DNA of 25,734 bases from Oscillospiraceae bacterium (GTDB taxonomy: Bacteria > Bacillota > Clostridia > Oscillospirales > CAG-272). Every line of letters starts with the position of its first letter. The first letter of the stretch is position 1. Positions 22,668-25,734 of this stretch are shown piece by piece. The notes under the pieces were generated by a model. The model worked only from the letters and a program-made list of their open reading frames with translations. It did not search any database and had not been told where the DNA came from. The position numbers and the translations under genes were made by a program. The stretch is from the NCBI GenBank assembly GCA_015063655.1, contig SVTU01000003.1:1-25734 (forward strand). The letters are read 5' to 3'.

Positions 22668-23315
22668 ATGAATCAAGTTATTACCATCGGCCGTGAATTC
22701 GGAAGCGGCGGCAAGGAGCTGGCACGCAAGCTGGCAGACGAGATGGGCTTTGCATATTATGACGACGAGATCGTCAACGAGATCGTAAAAAGAACCAATT
22801 TCTCCGAGGACTATATCCATATGATCGTGGAGAAAAGACCCGTGCTGTATCATCCCTTCCATGCGGGCGTCAGGTTTTTCTCGCATGCCGATCCGCACGT
22901 GGAGCGCAGTCAGCAGATCGCCTCAGCGCAGTATGCCATTATTCATGAGATGGCGGAAAAATCCCCTTGCGTGGTGGTGGGCCGCTGCGCAGACTATATT
23001 TTGCGTGAAAATACGCCATACCGTATTTTCGTTTGCTCCGACATGGAGAGCAAGATGCGCCGCTACCGTGCCGACGAGGATCCGAACGACAGGATCTCGG
23101 ATAAGGAGCTGTTCCGCCAGATCCGCCGTGTGAACAAGGATAGAGCGCAATACTATCACCTATATACGGGCTTGCGCTGGGGCGACCGTGAGAATTACGA
23201 GCTGTGTATCAATACCTCGCATATGGATATTGATGCCGCCGTTCCCCATATCGCCGAGCTGGCTCGGACATTCTTCGCTACCGCCACAGGGCAGGAAAGC
23301 GGGGAAGAGGCATAA
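22668..23315 (+). CDS. Cytidylate-kinase-like family protein
   Basis: A 215-residue P-loop protein of the Cytidylate_kin2 type. The N-terminus ITIGREFGSGGKELARKLAD carries the nucleotide-binding loop, VVVGRCADYILRE lies near residue 105, and an Arg-rich lid follows (RRYRADEDPNDR near 124-135). The family resembles CMP kinase but lacks proof of that activity, and true cmk genes are normally elsewhere. Start ATG 22668 follows AAAGGAG; an in-frame ATG at 22629 lies only two bases beyond the -10, before the likely transcript start, and is rejected. The gene ends before a long hairpin shared with the convergent epimerase gene. Function in the cell is unknown. Confidence 0.88.
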   Translation: MNQVITIGREFGSGGKELARKLADEMGFAYYDDEIVNEIVKRTNFSEDYIHMIVEKRPVLYHPFHAGVRFFSHADPHVERSQQIASAQYAIIHEMAEKSPCVVVGRCADYILRENTPYRIFVCSDMESKMRRYRADEDPNDRISDKELFRQIRRVNKDRAQYYHLYTGLRWGDRENYELCINTSHMDIDAAVPHIAELARTFFATATGQESGEEA

Positions 23316-23326
23316 CGTGTAAGCAA

Positions 23327-23367
23327 ACAAGAGGGCGAGGAGCTGTAAAAGCTCCTCGCCCTCTTGT
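23327..23367. terminator. Long hairpin terminator, probably bidirectional
   Basis: A perfect 18-bp stem (23327-23344 with 23350-23367) has a 5-base loop. Only a weak T-rich tail follows (CTTTG on plus, TTGCTT on minus). It begins 12 bases beyond the plus-strand stop and faces the minus-strand epimerase gene. Confidence 0.75.
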
Positions 23368-23455
23368 CTTTGCAAGAACGGCAAACAACCGAGCCGTAGG
23401 CATATCCTTGCGTCAGCAGTATATCCACAGCCCTGCAAAGGCTTGATATCGATGG

Positions 23456-23480
23456 GGGCTTGCCCTTTTGGGCAAGGCCC
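23456..23480. other. GC-rich hairpin next to the epimerase stop codon
   Basis: Left arm 23456-23465 (GGGCTTGCCC) pairs with 23470-23480 (GGGCAAGGCCC) with one bulged base and a TTTT loop. No T-run follows on either strand, so it may protect the 3' end of the epimerase transcript rather than terminate it. The rest of 23368-23455 shows nothing recognisable. Confidence 0.45.
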
Positions 23481-24332
23481 TTATGCCAAGAAGGTGATGC
23501 GATGCGTGCCCGTATAGGCTTTGCCCTCGTCTAAGCGAAGAATACCCTCTTTTTTGGTGATGTCTCCATCGGCGGTATCCGAATCGGGAATGCCCGCCCA
23601 AGGCTCAAGGCACATGTAGGGTGCATTTGGCTTGTGCCACAGCACGAAGTAGTCGGCGTAGGGGAAGTCCACACGCACGGCTCTGCCCGTCTTGCGGTTG
23701 CGGAGCGTGGCACTGCGGGAGCAGATCTCCTTAAAGACCAGGGCGTCAATGGTGAAATACTTATCGTAAAGAGGCAGGACGTTGGTGTCCTTGATGATGG
23801 GGGTGCGCTGATCGGAAAGCAACGGGCCGTACAGCACGCAGGCGTTGAGCGTTTCGTTTTGCGGGAAGACAACGTCATAGTCCTCAATGCCCTCGGGGGT
23901 ATAGTAGGCCTCGTGAGAGCCGATGGAGAAGTACATCTCACCCTTTGTCAGATTTTTGACCTCATACGTGACGTCAATGGCATTGCCATCCAGTGTATAG
24001 ATGACACGAAGCTCGTAGTCAAAGGGGAAGCACTTGCGAGTTTCTTCATTCGACGTGAGAAGAAAGACCGCACGGGTATCCTCTTGGCTCTCCAGCGTGA
24101 AGAGGGATTTGCGTGCATAGCCGTGCTTTGGCAGGGTGTAGGTCTTGCCAAGGTAGGTGAAGGTGTCGTTCTTCAGGCCGCCGCAGATGGGGAACATCAG
24201 AGGGGCAGAGGAGCTCCACACCTCGGGGCGGCCCTCCCAAAGGTACTCCGTGCCGTTCATACGTACGCTTTTCAGCTCGGCACCCATTTTTGCAATGCTG
24301 ACGGTGAGTTGTTGATTGGTTAACGTGACCAT
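23481..24332 (-). CDS. Aldose 1-epimerase family protein (LacX/YeaD-like)
   Basis: A 283-residue beta-sandwich mutarotase-family protein. The conserved positions are visible: KHGYAR with H70, GSHEAY with H140 and LEPWAGIPD with E243; His and Glu are the acid-base pair in characterised aldose epimerases. The family interconverts alpha and beta anomers of sugars or sugar phosphates. Start ATG 24332 has AAAAGGAG about 11 bases upstream. It lies 27 bases after the Gfo/Idh/MocA gene and shares its promoter, which suggests a joint role in sugar use. Substrate unknown. Confidence 0.9.
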   Translation of the reverse strand: MVTLTNQQLTVSIAKMGAELKSVRMNGTEYLWEGRPEVWSSSAPLMFPICGGLKNDTFTYLGKTYTLPKHGYARKSLFTLESQEDTRAVFLLTSNEETRKCFPFDYELRVIYTLDGNAIDVTYEVKNLTKGEMYFSIGSHEAYYTPEGIEDYDVVFPQNETLNACVLYGPLLSDQRTPIIKDTNVLPLYDKYFTIDALVFKEICSRSATLRNRKTGRAVRVDFPYADYFVLWHKPNAPYMCLEPWAGIPDSDTADGDITKKEGILRLDEGKAYTGTHRITFLA

Positions 24333-24359
24333 GCTGTGTTTTCTCCTTTTGTCGTGTAA

Positions 24360-25442
24360 TCAGAAATAATAGATCTCACCCGTCTTGGCCGAGGTATAGA
24401 TGCCCTCCAGGATACGGGATACCACCAGGGCCTGCTCGGGCAGGGTGACGGGGTCGGTGTCGTTGCGGACAGCCTCGATCCACAGCCTTGCCTCACGGTC
24501 GGCAGGGGATTCGGGCTTTCCTGCGGGGTCAAAGGCTACACTGCTGGACGAAAAGCTCGGCTCTGTGACATATTGAACGTTGTTGTGAATGCCGTTGATG
24601 CGAAGGGTGGGGAACATGTCTGCTCCTGCCTTCGTGCCGCAGATGCTGGTGACGGCTTCACGCACGTCAAGCGTATTGAGCGCCCAAGCGGATTCCAACA
24701 CAATGGTAGCACCGTTCTCCATGACGATGAAGCCGAAGGCACTGTCCTCTACGGTGAACTGATCGGGCTCCCAGTTGCCCCAGCGGTTGCCCTGGTCGGT
24801 GTCACGGTTGAGCTTATGATAGGTCGTGCCAACACAGTATTTGGGCTTGTAATTGTTCATGGTCCAAAGCGTCAGGTCAAGGGCATGCGTGCCGATGTCG
24901 ATGAGCGGGCCGCCGCCCTGCTCGTATTCATTGAGAAATACGCCCCACGTGGGCACGGCACGGCGGCGCAGAGCCGTGGCCTTGGCGTAGTAGATCTCGC
25001 CAAACACACCCGCATCCGCTTCTTGCTTAAGGTATAGGGAGTCATCACGGAAGCGGCCCTGATAGCCGATGGTCAGCTTCTTGCCCGTTTCCTTGGCGGC
25101 GTCCAGCATTTTCTGAGCCTCAGCAACGTTGATCGCCATGGGCTTTTCGCACATGACGTGCTTGCCTGCGTGCAGGGCGTCTACGGTGATGGCACTGTGA
25201 GAGCGGTTGGGCGTGCAGACGTGCACCACGTCGATGGATGCATCCTTAAGCAGCTCACGGTAATCGGTATATACCTTGGCATCGGGTGTGCCGAACTTTT
25301 CGGCAGACCTTGTTGCCCGTTCCTCTATGATATCGCAGAATGCCACCATCTCTACACCCTTAACACGGGAGAGAGAGGGCATGTGCTTGCCTGTGGCGAT
25401 ACCGCCGCAGCCGATGATTCCAACTTTCATGATGTCTTTCAC
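24360..25442 (-). CDS. Gfo/Idh/MocA-family NAD(P)-dependent oxidoreductase
   Basis: Oxidoreductase for a sugar, inositol or related substrate. A Rossmann fold opens with VGIIGCGGIATGKHMP, followed by the CEKPMAI motif near residue 100 with the catalytic Lys. The C-terminal domain carries DIGTHALDLTLW, with the conserved D-x3-H pair. I choose GTG 25442 (360 residues) because AGAGGAA lies eight bases before it; the ATG at 25430 would have that site 20 bases away. A longer reading to 25568 crosses the promoter. First gene of a two-gene operon with the aldose-epimerase-like gene. The precise substrate cannot be told from sequence. Confidence 0.9.
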   Translation of the reverse strand: MKDIMKVGIIGCGGIATGKHMPSLSRVKGVEMVAFCDIIEERATRSAEKFGTPDAKVYTDYRELLKDASIDVVHVCTPNRSHSAITVDALHAGKHVMCEKPMAINVAEAQKMLDAAKETGKKLTIGYQGRFRDDSLYLKQEADAGVFGEIYYAKATALRRRAVPTWGVFLNEYEQGGGPLIDIGTHALDLTLWTMNNYKPKYCVGTTYHKLNRDTDQGNRWGNWEPDQFTVEDSAFGFIVMENGATIVLESAWALNTLDVREAVTSICGTKAGADMFPTLRINGIHNNVQYVTEPSFSSSSVAFDPAGKPESPADREARLWIEAVRNDTDPVTLPEQALVVSRILEGIYTSAKTGEIYYF

Positions 25443-25512
25443 GGTTTTGTTCCTCTTTTCTATGTTTTTTTTGATCGGAGAAGCACAAGAGCTTTTGTAC
25501 CCTCTTTCTTTC

Positions 25513-25541
25513 ATTATACCACGCTTTTTTCTAATTAGCAA
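25513..25541 (-). promoter_or_regulatory. Promoter of the Gfo/Idh-epimerase operon
   Basis: On the minus strand TTGCTA (25536-25541) and TATAAT (25513-25518) are 17 bp apart. The leader is about 65 bases. The gap 25443-25722 holds this and a divergent promoter, with AT-rich DNA between them and no other feature seen. Confidence 0.75.
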
Positions 25542-25651
25542 TAGCGTTTTTCGGCTTGTTGCGTGCAACTTCTATGTATTGTGCTTGAATGCATTTTTTA
25601 TTTTAACATGTATTTTGTAGAAAATAATAGGATTTTTAATGTACAAATATA

Positions 25652-25680
25652 TTGACAAAACGGCGGAAATGCTATAAAAT
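25652..25680 (+). promoter_or_regulatory. Promoter of the gene at the right edge
   Basis: TTGACA (25652-25657) and TAAAAT (25675-25680) are 17 bp apart. Transcription would start near 25687, about 36 bases before the ATG. Confidence 0.75.
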
Positions 25681-25722
25681 AGATACGGAAAAAATCTTCT
25701 GAAATGAAAAGGAGTGTTGATA

Positions 25723-25734
25723 ATGGATTATCAG
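25723..25734 (+). CDS. Start of an unidentified gene, cut by window edge
   Basis: Four codons (MDYQ) follow AAAAGGAG at 25707-25714 with an 8-base spacing, downstream of a good promoter. This is enough to call a gene start but not a product. It is divergent from the Gfo/Idh-epimerase operon. Confidence 0.6.

Noticed and set aside
22668..23315. Calling the cytidylate-kinase-like gene cmk
   Set aside because: It fits the Cytidylate_kin2-type family rather than true CMP kinase, and cmk neighbours such as rpsA or ispH are absent.
25431..25568. N-terminal extension of the Gfo/Idh/MocA protein
   Set aside because: The extension runs through the promoter and ribosome-site region; the Rossmann motif begins just after the chosen GTG start.

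Overview
The window is chromosomal DNA of an anaerobic Gram-positive bacterium, most likely a member of the Clostridia. Four things point there. The gene order yicC-remA-gmk-rpoZ-priA-def-fmt-zinc peptidase-rsmB-rlmN-rsgA-thiN is a Firmicutes arrangement. There is a CD1247-type small protein beside efp. FprA, ferredoxin-type and radical SAM proteins fit an anaerobic life. AGGAGG ribosome sites and AT-rich sigma-A promoters are clear throughout, and nearly all two-element promoters found have a 17-bp spacer. Coding DNA is fairly GC-rich and intergenic DNA is AT-rich. The species cannot be named from the sequence.

Layout. Bases 1-2540 hold a redox group: the 5' part of fprA (flavodiiron protein, cut by the window edge), a Fe-S protein, and a divergent Crp/Fnr-family regulator whose promoter region carries a perfect palindrome. 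Bases 2545-14732 hold one long minus-strand housekeeping operon of 13 genes (yicC, remA, gmk, rpoZ, priA, def, fmt, zinc peptidase, rsmB, rlmN, PASTA protein, rsgA, thiN). It starts at a perfect TTGACA-17-TATAAT promoter and ends at a strong hairpin. It covers nucleotide supply, transcription, replication restart, N-terminal formyl-Met handling, rRNA modification, ribosome assembly and thiamine pyrophosphate synthesis. Where many Firmicutes carry the phosphatase/kinase pair prpC-prkC, this operon carries only a membrane PASTA protein without a kinase domain.

Bases 14843-15989 hold efp and a CD1247-type protein with a striking Asp/Cys tandem repeat, followed by a textbook terminator. Bases 15994-18026 hold a stand-alone DUF4838-like gene behind another perfect consensus promoter, convergent with a sugar-phosphate isomerase/epimerase-like TIM-barrel gene. 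Bases 18030-20667 hold pfkA and cinA on the minus strand. Bases 20705-23367 hold a PflX-type radical SAM gene, an EamA transporter and a cytidylate-kinase-like gene on the plus strand. Bases 23456-25541 hold an aldose-epimerase-like gene and a Gfo/Idh/MocA oxidoreductase on the minus strand. At the right edge a promoter, a ribosome site and the first four codons of a plus-strand gene are visible.

I see no rRNA, tRNA, CRISPR array, insertion sequence or riboswitch. No gene-free stretch exceeds 300 bases. The longest are 14661-14933 and 25443-25722, and both are divergent promoter regions. I find no fully new system; the most unusual items are the kinase-less PASTA protein at the prkC position, the Asp/Cys repeat, and the palindrome between the Fe-S gene and the Crp-like gene.
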